Origin: Ricinus communis
Taxonomy: Eukaryota > Streptophyta > Magnoliopsida > Malpighiales > Euphorbiaceae
Direction of reading: 5' to 3'
DNA: 64,000 bases
NCBI RefSeq assembly: GCF_019578655.1
Contig: NC_063261.1
Span: 9,990,446 to 10,054,445, forward strand
The notes beneath the pieces are model-generated. The model saw only the letters and a list, made by a program, of their open reading frames with translations, did no database searches and had not been told where the DNA came from. The position numbers were made by a program, and so were the translations under genes. This document shows positions 1 to 10,749 of the stretch, one piece after another; positions within the stretch are counted from its first letter, which is position 1; each line of letters starts with the position of its first letter.

Positions 1-234
1 AACAAGTAAGTATGTTATTTGTTTATTGATATTTTTTGTCAAAATTTCCTAAAATTGGTTTTCGGTCTGTGCATGGTCGATTTGAGCTATGCGGAGCTGA
101 ATGGGCATTGCATAAAGTCGATCGGCTGTGTGGGTTAGGACACAAATGTTTTTTAATTTTTTCATAATTTTTCATGTATTTTAAGCAAATAAGCTTGTAT
201 CTAGTATTCAAATCATAAGAAATAAGATTTAAAA
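1..234. repeat. LTR-like fragment with GATCGGCT-type motifs
   Basis: This non-coding stretch holds a short cluster at about 70-130 of motifs such as GTCGATCGGCTGTG and GCATGGTCGATTTGAGC. They resemble the clusters inside the Tat-type LTRs elsewhere in the window (about 3840-3880, 56740-56830 and 63380-63475). It is probably part of a further LTR copy cut by the window edge. No open frame here is convincing. Confidence 0.3.
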
Positions 235-430
235 CAAGAAACATGCCTCTTCGATGGCCGAAAATGATCGATGAGTACTCATTTTTGCCAAAATGGAGAT
301 TTCCTCCTTTTTGAAAAACTCAAGATTGTTTTAGTAAGAAATCAGTAGTGAAAACTCCTAATTCAGTATGATTGGGGTGCGCCCAATAAATCTAGAACAA
401 GAGCCAGCTATTTTGAGACTGATTTCATGA
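235..430 (-). pseudogene. Remnant of an antisense ORF beside a Tat LTR
   Basis: Read on the minus strand, about 320 down to 240 encodes EEISILAKMSTHRSFSAIEE. This aligns with LAKWEDITLLAKLSMH and TFSTIDEVF on the plus strand at 58850-58930, and the two copies also share GRTPI nearer the start (about 390 here). In both places the frame lies just outside a Tat-type 3'UTR and LTR and runs opposite to them. Stops and a frame change show it is dead. Tat/Ogre-type Ty3/gypsy elements are known to carry extra ORFs, some antisense, between pol and the 3' LTR, so this fits such an aORF. I do not recognise a domain and assign no function. Confidence 0.4.
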
Positions 431-1068
431 AATTTGGATTAGAAATGAGTGAGAATCAAAGAAAGTGAAGAAAGGGATTTTGAAAGAAAATAAGAAAATA
501 GATAAAAAAGTGGATATAGAAATGGATATAAGGATATAGTCCTAAAGAAAGAAAAAAGTGTCATTTTGATCCCTGACCTCTAAAATCACACTTTAGTCCT
601 TAGATGGGCCAATTACTATAATAGTCCCTAGAAGACATCTATAAAGTCAATTGCATCCTAAGGTGGGAATTTTCAATTTAAAGTCAAATTCAGCATTTGG
701 AAGTGGGAAAAATAAAAAAAATTTCAAAAGCAAGCAAAGTCTTTAAAATTAAAGCAGGCAAATCCTCAAAACTAAAGTAGGCGAGTTCCTTAGAAATTCA
801 AAAGCAGGCGAAGTCCTCAAAATTAAGGCAAGCGAAGTCCTAAAAATTCAAGCAAGTGAAGTCCTCAAGAACTGAAATAGGCATAGTTCTCAAAATTCAA
901 GTGGGTGTGGTCCCCACACCAAACCAAATTTTGCATTAATTCAAGCTTACAAGGCGTGGCTTTTACAACTCATCAATATATTCTTATAACCATATCTTTG
1001 ATATTATGATTTGTCTCAATTTATTTAATCGTGTGAGTGCTTATAAAATTCAACAAACCGAGGGTAGC
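430..1068 (+). other. Tat-type 3' untranslated region
   Basis: Non-coding sequence between the antisense ORF remnant and the LTR start. Phrases such as 'gatccctgacctctaaaatcacactt' recur in loose form in reverse complement at 58350-58750, so this is the same part of the same element family. It includes a tandem-repeat block (about 715-918). A + strand element would read through it into the LTR at 1069. Confidence 0.45.
715..918 (+). repeat. Minisatellite of about 26 bp, roughly 8 units
   Basis: Degenerate tandem repeat built on a unit like AAAGCAGGCGAAGTCCTCAA followed by a short A/T run. Successive versions include AGCAAGCAAAGTC, AGCAGGCAAATCC, AGTAGGCGAGTTCC, AGCAGGCGAAGTCC, GCAAGCGAAGTCC and GCAAGTGAAGTCC. 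It sits in the Tat 3'UTR, a position known to generate satellite-like repeats in this lineage. Confidence 0.7.
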
Positions 1069-1464
1069 TATCAATATCCATTTTTCAAATTTAGATATCG
1101 AAGGAATTACTAGAAAACCCTATAATGAAAGTTACTATCTTTTTTGAGTCTCGGGAGATTGAGGATGGCCAAATCCAACTTAGAGTTCAGAATAATTGAA
1201 CTAAAAATACTTTTTAAGAATCAACTTGGACTCAATTGTCACGAAAAATTAACTTTATGGGGTGAAACGATAGTTTTTATAAGTTTGGGGACTAAATTGG
1301 AAAAATATTTAGAATTGCTTACCTTTAAAGCCAATCGCCTCTGCGTACATCCAAATTGGCTATACACACTGCTGATTGGTTAGATTTTGAAATCCAATGT
1401 CATTTTGAATTTTAACTTCAAAGCACCAAAAATTAGTCAAAAAGAAGATCTACAAGGTGTCTAA

Positions 1465-2863
1465 TGATGCGCGCTATTCGCGCACGAAAAAGTGCACCGA
1501 TCGTATCAAGTAATAAAGTGATGAATAAGAGTATCGTTGAACTAGGGACTTAATTGTAAATACTATTTGCAATCATATACTAATGTTTAATAATCAAATG
1601 TAGGTTGGTTATAGTAATAATTAAAAGTGAACTAATATTAAAAAATAAGGATTAAACAATTAGTGTATTTATCAAAGGTAAAGCCTATTCAGGTAATGAA
1701 TCTCTCTATTAAGTTGTATACTTCATGAACAATCAATAATTAAATCAAAATCAAGAATTGAGTTGGCATTACACAAAACTAGGTAAACGCCTTTTTCAAG
1801 TGATTAAACCCTTAATTCTTAAGAGGAGGGCAAAGAATCTCTTCTCAAACCCACTCACTTTAGGTCATGCATTAAGATTAAGGAACTATTAAACCAAAAG
1901 ATCTTATAGATCTATCTCTAGTATCCTAATTAATCCTCAATCCGTAAGATGTGATGAATTCATAAATAGATATCTCTAATCAATTTATGAAAACAAATGC
2001 CAATCAATATGTTGACTTATCAATAAGAATATATAATTAAGCAATCAAAGGAACAAAACAACTCAAGGAAAAGATTTAATTGCATTAACTTTGAATCAAT
2101 CCATACAATACAAATTAGGATTCATTAAAATCCAAATAGCAAGAAGATTAGTTCTTACACATTGCAATAAAAAAAATAAAGATTAGGAAAAGAAGATCTA
2201 AAACTATTCATAGAGAATAGAGATAAAAACTTCAATCTTGGATCTTTAATTTTAGGAAACAATGATGGAAACGATGTTCTTCTTTCAAACCAATAAAACC
2301 CTAAGAAATGAAAGGAAATTAAATTCTCTAAGTGTCTCTCTCTCTCTCTAGAAATGTACTAATGAGGAACTCCCTTAAAAAACCCTAGAAGTTCTTTTAA
2401 ATATTGCATTTTTATGATTGACACAGGGACCACATGATCGTATGATGTCTTAAACTCCTCGTAACTTGAAATCACCTTCTGGGGCACACGGGTATATCCC
2501 CTCCCTATGTGAACTTCTAGCACAATCTCTCTTTTTTCTTAATTCACACAAGAAGAGCACACGGGCATGTGATTCCCATGTCATGCCTTTTACCATTCTG
2601 CCATTATTCTTGTCTTGCACAAGAAGACCACACGGGCAAGAGCTTCCCGTGTCATGCCCGTGTGAGATTCCAAACCTTCATGAACATGCATTTTCATTGC
2701 CTGATTTTCATGCTTTTTGGTGCTAAAAATCTCTCTTTATATAGGATCCTCAAAATGTTTAAAAAGTACTAAACAACAAGTTCTAACAAACAAATCAAAC
2801 TCATTTAAGGGTAAAATCAATGCACAAACATAGCTCAATAGTAAGTGCTTCTAGCACTTATCA
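1465..2863 (+). mobile_element. Solo LTR, TGATG...ATCA family, inside the Tat LTR
   Basis: Begins TGATGCGCG and ends CACTTATCA, the same terminal style as the better-defined solo LTRs at 6864 and 51131. Flanks are TCTAA on the left and TGTAA on the right, a 4-of-5 match that is probably a decayed target duplication. A TATA-like TTTATATAGG lies near 2735. Positions 2481-2668 hold a cluster of palindrome-like CACACGGG/CCCGTGTG motifs. The Tat LTR sequence resumes at 2864. The apparent ORFs at 2466-2772 fall inside the motif cluster and are not genes. Confidence 0.65.
2481..2668. repeat. CACACGGG / CCCGTGTG inverted-motif cluster
   Basis: Within about 190 bp there are repeated short GC-rich words in both orientations: CACACGGGTA, CACACGGGCATG, CCCATGTCATGCC, CACACGGGCAAG, CCCGTGTCATGCCCGTGTG. 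They can pair into hairpins in an otherwise AT-rich LTR. Related clusters occur in the solo LTRs at 7071-7238 and 51348-51603. Confidence 0.6.
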
Positions 2864-4726
2864 TGTAACGATAATTGATATATTTTATTGGTATTTGTTT
2901 GATTTATTGGATATTAATAACTGATAAAGAAACTTTTTCTTTTGAATTTAAAAATCTATATGATTATATCTATTCCTTTAGGGTTTTCTGAGAAAACCTA
3001 GCTCTATATATACATTGTTATAACCTAATTCTAGAGTTACCAAATCTTAGGAATTTTTAGAAAATATTAGTCGTTAGCAAAAAAAAGCATAAAAAAATCT
3101 ACATTCTCAAAGGCAAAGAGTTCTTTTTGGTACTTTAGTGATAGGTCACTAAGAAAGCACTCAGACTAGGAAAGATTCTTATTGAAGAACAGGAGCTTTT
3201 CTAGATCCTAGACAACACCGGATTCTCAACCAATCTTCAATTCCACCACCTCATCATCTCTAGAGACTCAAAGATCAGTATTCAATAGTGACAACGTGAG
3301 GGTGCTCCCACATCCAGCATATCAACCAATCTTTTCCTAACTCTTTTTATGTTAATTTATGATTCTAGAAACATGTCTAGGCTGATCTTTGAATGATACA
3401 CATGATTTGCATGATAGATTAGGGTTTCTAATGAATTAACATGTTTTTGATTTAATTGGATTTTGAATTTGATAACATTATCTCTCTTAGGATTTGAATA
3501 TGATAATATGTATTTGTTGCATTCTGAGTTAATGATTAAAAGAGTTAAGATTATATGATTTGTGTCTTTTTATGAATGATTATGTAGTTAAATGAGAGTT
3601 CTAAGGTTATATGCTCAAATCTAGAATCTGCCATGCAAGGTGTCTGACCTTTTGCCAGTTTGTTCCTTTTATGCATCTATGTTATTTTATGTCATTTCAG
3701 TCTATGTAATTTGTTTTCTATACTTTTATTTCATTATTTTGTATTTTTTTAATAGTATTTTAACCATTTGTGCATGTAAAATTGGTTTCGGGGTATGAGA
3801 ACTTCAAGAAAATCGCAGAACTAGTCAAAGAAAAGCCTTAGAGCCAATCGGCTCCATGACCTCAACCGGTCGACTATGCACCATTATTTGCCCTAATTTT
3901 GAATTCTTGTGTATTTTGGCCTATTTTTACACTGCAGCTTAGTTTTAGTATTTTTCTTTCAGTTTATTTGTTGTAGGTGAGTTGTAATAGCTATATTTAA
4001 TTTTTTACACTTTAATTCCTGTATTGTATTAGTGGATGCTAAATAGTTGCTATGTGATTGCCTAATTAAAACTGCACATATAGACCTTAGATTAAAATTG
4101 GATCTTAACATGAAAAAGTAGTCCATTAGGTTAAAGGATGGAGAAATGGGCTTAAATTTAAAATCCACACAGACTTAGTGGTTTTGCCATGCTTTAATTA
4201 AATAAAATTAATTGAACCACGTTAGATTTAGGATCACACAACTCGGCCTCAACATAAAAGGTAGTCCATTTAGGCTTAAATGATGGAATAAAATTCATAA
4301 TTTATAATTGGACTAGATTAAGTAAGCCTTGTACATAATTAATTAGTTAAATAGGCTAATAAATCGAACATGGGTTGGACTTAATAAAAATGGGCTAAAC
4401 TTAAGAGGACCTCACATACTATAATGGATGCTTGTAAAATATAAACTGTGGCATTTATAGAGAATAGCGTGTTAAATGATAAAATTAAAAACTAAGATAC
4501 ACAAATAAGGAAGTTGGCTTCCGGATCCGTCTCTAGATGTGGCGAAGCTTTCTTATGGAATCTAATACGCCCCTCAATTAGTAAAAGTGTCCTAGAGAAT
4601 TACCCGAGTGGCAACCCCCATATCTACGCTAGTCTCTATGATTAGTTAGCACGTTGCCAATTAGGTTGAAACGCATTATAGTACCGTAGTCGCTAAAGAC
4701 ACCTGCGTGCGTGCTTGAAACAGCCA

Positions 4727-6863
4727 CCTACACTAACCCAATGAGAGAGCAGAGTATAGATTCTAGGAGCAAAAATAAGTTTTGTAATTTCTATAATGGT
4801 CATTGGCATGATTTAGAAGACTACATTCATCTTAAGAGATGGATCAAAAGGCTGATTTAAAGAGGACATCTTAAAAGGTTCATTGCTTGAAAAAAAGATC
4901 AATTTAGATAGCTATAAAAATTTTAGAAGCTCCAAAGGATCAAGGGGCAAAGATCGGTACTAGAGAACAGAAATTCTGAGAAAGGTGTCGTTTATGTGAT
5001 ACTTATAGGAGCTATGTTTGTCGCTAAAAGCTCCAAGAGAAAAAGAGGCTGAGTTATGATGTATGAGCATAAGAAACTTTCAGACATAGCTTTCTCAAAG
5101 GAGGATGGAAAAATAATTAAGACGCCTCACTAAGATGCCCTGGTAATATTGTAATTCATTGAAAATTATTAGGTAAGAAGGTTGTTTATTTATCATAGAA
5201 GCGCGATCAATATCATGACTCTAGAGTGCTACAAAGCCATTGGTGGGGGCGTAATGAATCAGAAATCTTTTACAACTCCACTTCTCAGTGCAGAAAGCCA
5301 ACCAGTGTAACCTCTATGAATAGTTGAGCTAACTGTAGAGCTTAGAGAAGAGATGAAAAAAGCAGACATAATCAAGGGACAGGCCAAAAAGTGGTGCACT
5401 TCCTTTATGATCATTGAAATCCAATTTGCATACTATGTAATTTTCGGACGACCTATGCTAATGGAAACCAAGGCAGACATGAGCTCAACTATTTGAAAGT
5501 AAAGATTCTAACTTCTAGAAGGGTCATAACAGTGCATGAAAATCAAAAGATGGCAAGAGAATGTTATCTCATTATACGCAAAGGAACATGCCAAGCACTA
5601 TCTATAGAGACATTGATGCATCCGACTTCAGAAGGTCTAACAAAAGTAGAGCTAATGGAAGAATTGAAAAAATTCTCCCTAGGTGGAGAGCTAGAAAAGA
5701 CAATACAGGTCAACACCTATTTGACCAATCAAGTAATTCAGAGTATAGAGCAAGTGCTAACTGAGGAAAAGCCCATGTTTGCCAGCACGCCACAAGAGAT
5801 AGTAGGTGTCAATCCAGCCATAATCTCACACAAATGTCAATTGGGGCTTTAATCCAATCAAGTAGAAGAAGAGGAATTTTGCTCTTGAAAGGCAAATCGC
5901 CATTACTAAAAAAGCCAATAAGCTATTTCATATGGTGTTTATCATATCAATTATGTATCATGATTGGGTAGCCAATATGGTTTTAGTTAAGAAGCCAAAT
6001 AGAAAGTGGAGAATGTGTGTGGATTTTATAGATCTAAATAAGGCATGCTTAAAAGACAGCTATCCTCTTCCCAATATCGACTAGCTGATGGACTCAACAA
6101 GTGGCTACAGAGTATATAGCTTTACTGATGCTACCCAAGGATACCATCAGGTCAAGATGTTCAAATCTAATGAGGAGAAGACCTCTTTTATCACTGACAT
6201 AGCCACATTCTGCTACACAATAATGCATTTTGATCTAAAGAGCATTAGAGCAACATACTAAAAATTGGTCAACACCATGTTCAAAGATTATATCGGCAAA
6301 ATCGAGGAGTTGTATGTAGGCAACATGATCATCAAGTCGGCAAGGCCCGAGGATCATGCTAGATATCTAAGGGAAGCATTTAACATCCTAGAGAACTGAC
6401 CGGCCTAACCCTAATAAGTGCACATTTGGTGTCAAAGCTAGAAAATTCTTAGGATTCATAATCTCACAGAGACGGATAGAGGCCAACCTAGAAAAAATTA
6501 AGACAATCATAGAAATGAGGCCACTAAGTAGCATCAACGAGGTTTAGAAGTTAAATGATAGAGTTATTACTATTAGTCGTTTCATCTCTTATTCAGCAAA
6601 AAAATGCTTATCTTTCTTTAGAACTTTGAAGAATGTGAAGAACTTTGAATGAGAGTGCTAGAATGCCTTTGAAGAGTTTTAGTTTGCCACCCCTACTTAG
6701 CAGACCTCTAAATGGGGAGGGCTTGTATTTATACCTAGTAGTGATAAAGAAGATAATCGCATCATTCCTCATAAAAAATGATGATAGAGAGCAAAAGCCC
6801 ATATATTATACAAGCAAAGTAGTAAAAGAGATAGAAACCAAGTATCCTATATAGAGAAGCTAG
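4727..6863 (+). pseudogene. Tat-type gag tail, protease, RT and first part of RNase H
   Basis: Conceptual translation in shifting + frames shows a gag tail near 4780-4860 (CNFYNGHWHD, like the CxFHxDHGH box of Tat gag), a protease-to-RT linker at 5493-5852, and an RT at about 5940-6560 with RMCVDFIDLNKAC, SYPLPNID, FTDATQGYHQVKM and EEKTSFIT. The catalytic box reads YVGNMIIKS where YVDDM is normal, so both catalytic aspartates are lost. RNase H follows (YYTSKVVKEIETKYPI, about 6810-6850) and is cut by the solo LTR at 6864. Stops and frameshifts are many. The order protease, RT, RNase H, integrase places it in Ty3/gypsy; the word choice fits the Tat clade. Confidence 0.75.
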
Positions 6864-8274
6864 TGATGTGCGTAAAATACACACATCTAAATGGGGTTTT
6901 TAAAATTGATTTTATGGACATTTAGATGTGAATTTGTCCCAACACTCACCCTATGCGTCTGTTTGTGTGCATTAGGTCCAAAAGAAGTCAAATGATGATA
7001 AAGGGAAGAATTGGAGCATAATTGGACGCCGAAGCTGCTGAAACAAGCTAAGTACGAGTAAGAGGAAGCTGAACACGGCCGTGTTGGTTTCAACAATGGC
7101 CGTGTTCCCAACACGTTCACCAACACGGCCGTGTTGGTGCTTCAAACATCAAAGAAACATAAGTTTTAGGGAGCACGGCCACAGAGAGTAACACGGGCAT
7201 CAACACCAGCTCGTGTTGGGAACACGGTCGTGTTGGAGGCGACATGGGGAATTAGTTAAAAGAAAGAAGAGAGGAAAAAAGAAGGAGGCTAGGGCTAGAA
7301 TGTCCCAAACCCTAATTTTTCTTTCTCTAAGGATTTTCTGAGTTGAAACTAAGAGAAAAGGAGACTTGGATCAAGGTTTCAATCAGATTCCCTTGAAGGA
7401 TCGAAGATTGGGCGAGGTTCGTTGATTGATTTTCAAATCGAGCAAGAGGAACAAGAATCGATTCAATTGAAGCAAAAGGATTTGGGGCTGTTTACTCTCA
7501 TCCAAGGGTGTAATCGGGTTTTCTCTATCTTTGCTTATTGTTGTAATTGAATTCTTGTATACTTTGAGAATGAACATGATTAGCTAGATTGATTAAATCC
7601 ATTTGGATTTCTTTACTATGTTGGCTTGATATTATATTGTTGGATTGTTTGGGTTAATTTTGTATTCTTCTTGTTTTCAGTATTAATAAGATAATGCATT
7701 ATTCATGAGACGTTGTGAATTGTGTGTTTAGATTGCCTTGTGTGATTGAGAAGTCCATTTGGCAATTGGAATTTTGAATAGCAAGAACTGGTTAATAATC
7801 GCTTAGAGATAAGGATAATTAACTAGCTGGATTAAGAATTAACAAAGCTTAATAGAGGCGGATTAAAGCTTAATGCTAATTTAAGAATCAATCGTTAGGA
7901 AGAGATTCCAACTTTAGGTTATTAGGTTTAGGAATTCGGTTAAGAATTCATCCACGGGTAGCATAATTAGACTCACCAATCCTTTATCTTTTGTTTGATT
8001 GCCAACTAGTTTAGATTCCCTTTGGGTTTGTCTTTTTGTCTTGATTATTTCGTTTATCAATTACTCTTTCATCTCCCTTAGGACTTAGCTTGTAGCTATT
8101 AGCTAGTTTAGAAATTATTTATCGCTAATTTTAGGTTAATATAACAAAGAACAAAGGAGTAACTCTAGGCTTTCACTTTTTCGAGGAATATGACCTTGAT
8201 ACTCGCCATTAGTGCTAGACTGCATCGATAGGTACACTGCCTTAGATTGTAGCTAACACGAGTAGCACACATCA
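6864..8274 (+). mobile_element. Solo LTR with perfect 5-bp target duplication GCTAG
   Basis: Starts TGATGTGCG and ends CACATCA, flanked on both sides by GCTAG (6859-6863 and 8275-8279). It interrupts the RNase H region of the Tat pol. Its second half (about 7590-8260) is nearly identical to 51930-52630 in another solo LTR, including the run from 'tttactatgttggctt' to 'tgccttagattgtagc'. No internal region, primer site or second LTR is present, so it is a solo LTR left by LTR-LTR recombination. Its termini resemble the Athila-like LTR at 46848-48190. It holds a CACGGCCGTG cluster. Confidence 0.88.
7071..7238. repeat. CACGGCCGTG palindrome cluster in solo LTR
   Basis: AACACGGCCGTGTTGG occurs at about 7072 and again at about 7122, with ATGGCCGTGTTCCC, GAGCACGGCCAC, AACACGGGCATC, CTCGTGTTGGG and AACACGGTCGTGTTGG in between or just after. 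The core is a perfect palindrome, and neighbouring copies can pair with each other. Confidence 0.75.
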
Positions 8275-9430
8275 GCTAGCTTTGGCTATTATCATTACCA
8301 TCACTAAGCTTAAACAATATTCTTAAGTGCAGCATCCAACTCAAATGCTTCTTGAAGGATTGAATAATGTCCAACTCAAATCCTCGGTAAAAATTGAATT
8401 TAAAACTTCTAACAAGTAGCCAAGTATGAAGCATTGTTCGCTGGATTAAGGATGGCACTAACAGTCTGAGTTGAGCATCTAAACAATATCAGTGACTCAT
8501 AGCTGGTAGTCAATCAGATGATGGGCATCTTTAAGGTAAAGGACCCTAACCTCGCCAAGTATATAAGTTGGGTAAAGGCTATATTAAAAGGAATTAAGGA
8601 CAATGGAGGCTATGGAGTATCATCCAAGTCCTACAAGATGAAAAAAAAGAAATATAATGCTTAGCTAAGCTAGCCTCATAGGGTGAGCGGAGCAACAATG
8701 TGACATCCTACATACTTGTAGAGCCCAACATAACAAAGAAGAGGTGTTAGTCGTTAAAGAATATGACCCTTGGATGCAAGAAATCGTCTAATAACTAGAA
8801 GAAGGAAAGCTACCAAAGAACAAGAACGTTGCAACCAAATAGTAAAGACTTCAGCCATGTACTTCTTTCTGGCGGGTATACTATACAAAAAGTCACTATC
8901 TTATCCTTGGTTTAGGTGTATCATGAAAGAAAAAGTCAAATATGTCTTAGAGAAATTCATGAAGGAATTTATGGAGCTCATGAAGTAGTAAGCACTATAG
9001 CAAGAAAGATCATCCATTAAGGATATTTCTGGCCAATCATGTATAAAGATGCCAAGAAACTCGTAAAAACTTGCACAAAATGACAAGAGCATCAAAATGT
9101 GACTCATCTACCCGCTGCACTTCAATGTTCGATCATCAGTTTATGGCCTTTTGCAGGATAGGGCATGGACATCGTCAGACCTTTCCCACCTATAGTAAGT
9201 TAGGAGAAGTTTCTCCTTGTAGCTAGTGACCACTTCATAAAGTGGGTTGAAGCAGAAGTTGTGGCAACCATCATAGAAAAAAGAATAACAGACTTCCTTT
9301 AGAGAGAAATAATGTGCATATATGACATTTCTCATACCATTGTAACTTGACAATATGGGAATGCTGACCTTACGAATATGATGCTTTGATGAGAAGAAAA
9401 ACAAAGATTACATGAGGCTATGCTTGGACT
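8275..9430 (+). pseudogene. Tat-type RNase H remainder and integrase remnant
   Basis: Continuation of the gag-pol broken at 6864. Fragments in shifting frames include an RNase H tail at 8280-8600 (NQVMGIFKVKDPNLAKYI) and an integrase at 8900-9430 with HEGIYGAHE-like, GYFWPIMYKDAKK, LPAALQCS, and FIKWVEAEVVATI followed by TDFL. The zinc-binding part has lost a cysteine (CTK then a stop), and several in-frame stops are present. Pol homology ends near 9430 at AT-rich DNA, with no 3'UTR or 3' LTR, so the element is truncated. Confidence 0.7.
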
Positions 9431-9856
9431 TGTTAGAAGAAAGAAGGGTAGAATTGATTATACTTAAAATAAATTTTAATAAAATAAATAAAATTTTTAA
9501 ATAAATTTCATATTAATTTATCAATATATTTTATAATATAAAAATAATTTTTTAATTTTATTATTTCAATTTTATTTTTTCTCTTGTATTTTTTTAAATA
9601 AAATAAATTTCTTAAAACATCTTAACCAAAATGTATCATTAGAATTTGGTTGAAAACTAATTGGCTTTAGAATAAATTATTTGTCAAATATTTTAAGTTA
9701 CATAAACTTTTAGGATCTAAGAGTTTTTATCTCGTAAATATGCATAATATTTATCTTATTTTACCATTAATTTTTTTATTATTATTTTTAAATTTCTATT
9801 ATTTTATAATAGAAATTCAAAATATTTTTAGAAATATATATATATATCAAGTTTGA
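9431..9856. other. AT-rich spacer ending in an AT dinucleotide run
   Basis: No gene is visible. The stretch is almost pure A/T and ends with an ATATATATATAT run at about 9834-9847, ten bases before the left edge of the pararetrovirus. It is probably the pre-insertion target DNA. Confidence 0.6.
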
Positions 9857-10006
9857 GAAAAAAAAGAAGAATAGGCCAGATAGATCAACAAGTTTCTGGT
9901 GTGCAGGATCCTCAGATGAGGCAAGCACAGAGCATACGCTTGTTAAATCTTAAAAATGGTAGATAAAAAGATAATCTTTATTGATTGATACAAACTTTGA
10001 ACAAAA
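9857..10006 (-). repeat. Pararetrovirus terminal direct repeat, downstream copy
   Basis: Nearly identical to 20029-20181. Visible differences are one GAA triplet near the A-rich end, AAAAAGAT against AGAAGAT, and GATTGATAC against GATAGATAC. It contains a minus-strand AATAAA at 9977-9982. It corresponds to the terminally redundant part of a pregenomic RNA, though the upstream copy stops before the predicted transcription start. Confidence 0.85.
9977..9982 (-). terminator. Polyadenylation signal AATAAA of the pararetrovirus
   Basis: Plus-strand TTTATT, that is AATAAA in viral sense, about 230 nt downstream of the predicted start site. The same signal is in the upstream repeat at 20152-20157, as expected for caulimovirid RNA in which the signal lies inside the redundant region. 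Confidence 0.6.
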
Positions 10007-10207
10007 ACTTTAAACAGATATATAAGCTTTGAAATAAAAGCTTTAAAAATGAAAGCTTTAAACTAGAGAAATATAACTTACAAGAGGAGGATAAGAATAT
10101 AAGAGGAAGGTGTTTCTTCTCACTATCACTCTCACACTATACTCTCTTTTTTCTCACTATATTTCTTCTTTGTGTGACTTGAAGAATACAAGAGGTTCTT
10201 CGTATTT

Positions 10208-10300
10208 TTCAGTTTGCCTTCTTCTAAGGAAAACTTCTCTATTTATAGAGGTCTTGAAGCTTTGGATGCTCTTCTTGAGGCTTTGGATGCTTTTCTTAGT
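10208..10300 (-). promoter_or_regulatory. Pararetrovirus promoter: TATA box and 21-bp tandem repeat
   Basis: In viral sense CTCTATAAATAGAG (10237-10250) is a strong, nearly palindromic TATA box. Transcription would start about 30 nt downstream, near 10210. Just upstream in viral sense are two copies of an 18-bp word, on the plus strand TCTTGAAGCTTTGGATGC (10252-10269) and TCTTGAGGCTTTGGATGC (10273-10290), spaced 21 bp. They are candidate activator sites comparable in position to enhancer repeats of caulimovirid promoters. Downstream of the TATA box, 10000-10065 has repeated AAAGCTTT words. Confidence 0.6.
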
Positions 10301-10390
10301 GGAATAAAGGGGGCTCCACTTGTGCTTGTAGTCTTCTGATAATGGAGTTAGATACTTCACTCCTTTTGTGAACGTTGTCGGCCATGCTAT

Positions 10391-10486
10391 TGATAAGAAT
10401 CTTTTTCCTTTTCTTTTGTCTTCTTTCTTTTTCTTTTTCTATGACTCCTTTTTCTTTTTCTTTTCTCTTCTTCTTTTTTTTTTCAT
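10391..10486 (-). promoter_or_regulatory. Purine-rich tract upstream of the promoter
   Basis: The plus strand is an almost pure C/T run, so the viral strand is a run of A and G. It lies between the downstream ORF and the TATA box. Purine tracts prime plus-strand DNA synthesis in reverse-transcribing elements, so this is a candidate; it could equally be a simple repeat. The Lys/Glu-rich and Phe/Ser-rich frames crossing it on either strand are artefacts. Confidence 0.35.
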
Positions 10487-10749
10487 TGGGCTTTTGGCCC
10501 ATTACAAAAATATCTTGGGCTGCCATTTCTAGTTTTCAACCCAAGGGCTTTGCAGAGGTGTCATTTAATGGGCTTAAAAATCCCAAAACAGTCATCTTCG
10601 TTTGAGTCACCATCTAGGTCTATTGCTGCCGAGCTGGTGCTGGAAGAGGAAGATGAAGCTTTTGATTTTCCTTTGGAAGAAGCGGTTTCCGACAATTGTT
10701 TGATCAACTGTAAGAAATCCTCTTCTGTCTGAGCTGCTGCTAGCTTTGG

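Larger units (their letters stand above)
1069..4726 (+). mobile_element. Tat-type Ty3/gypsy LTR, split by a solo LTR
   Basis: A + strand LTR whose degraded start (TATCAATATCCATTTTTC) matches the cleaner starts TGTCAGCACCCATTTTT at 59025 and TGTAAGCACTCATTTTT at 59146. A TATA-like CTCTATATATA lies near 3001, and a long body at 3300-4700 matches the - strand copy at 55908-57983 in reverse complement. The right edge is approximate: the primer site clear at 55886-55904 is eroded here. Without the 1465-2863 insertion the LTR is about 2.26 kb, like the - strand copy. It leads into gag-pol remnants. Confidence 0.65.

Noticed and set aside
23..244. 73-codon minus-strand frame
   Set aside because: It crosses the LTR-like motif cluster and does not overlap in frame with the antisense ORF text that is conserved with 58850.
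715..918. CRISPR-like array
   Set aside because: Units of about 26 bp are contiguous and degenerate with no unique spacers; it is a minisatellite in a plant retroelement.
10296..10526. Lys/Glu-rich frame (minus) and Phe/Ser-rich frame (plus)
   Set aside because: Both are translations of the same polypurine/polypyrimidine tract in the pararetrovirus promoter region.
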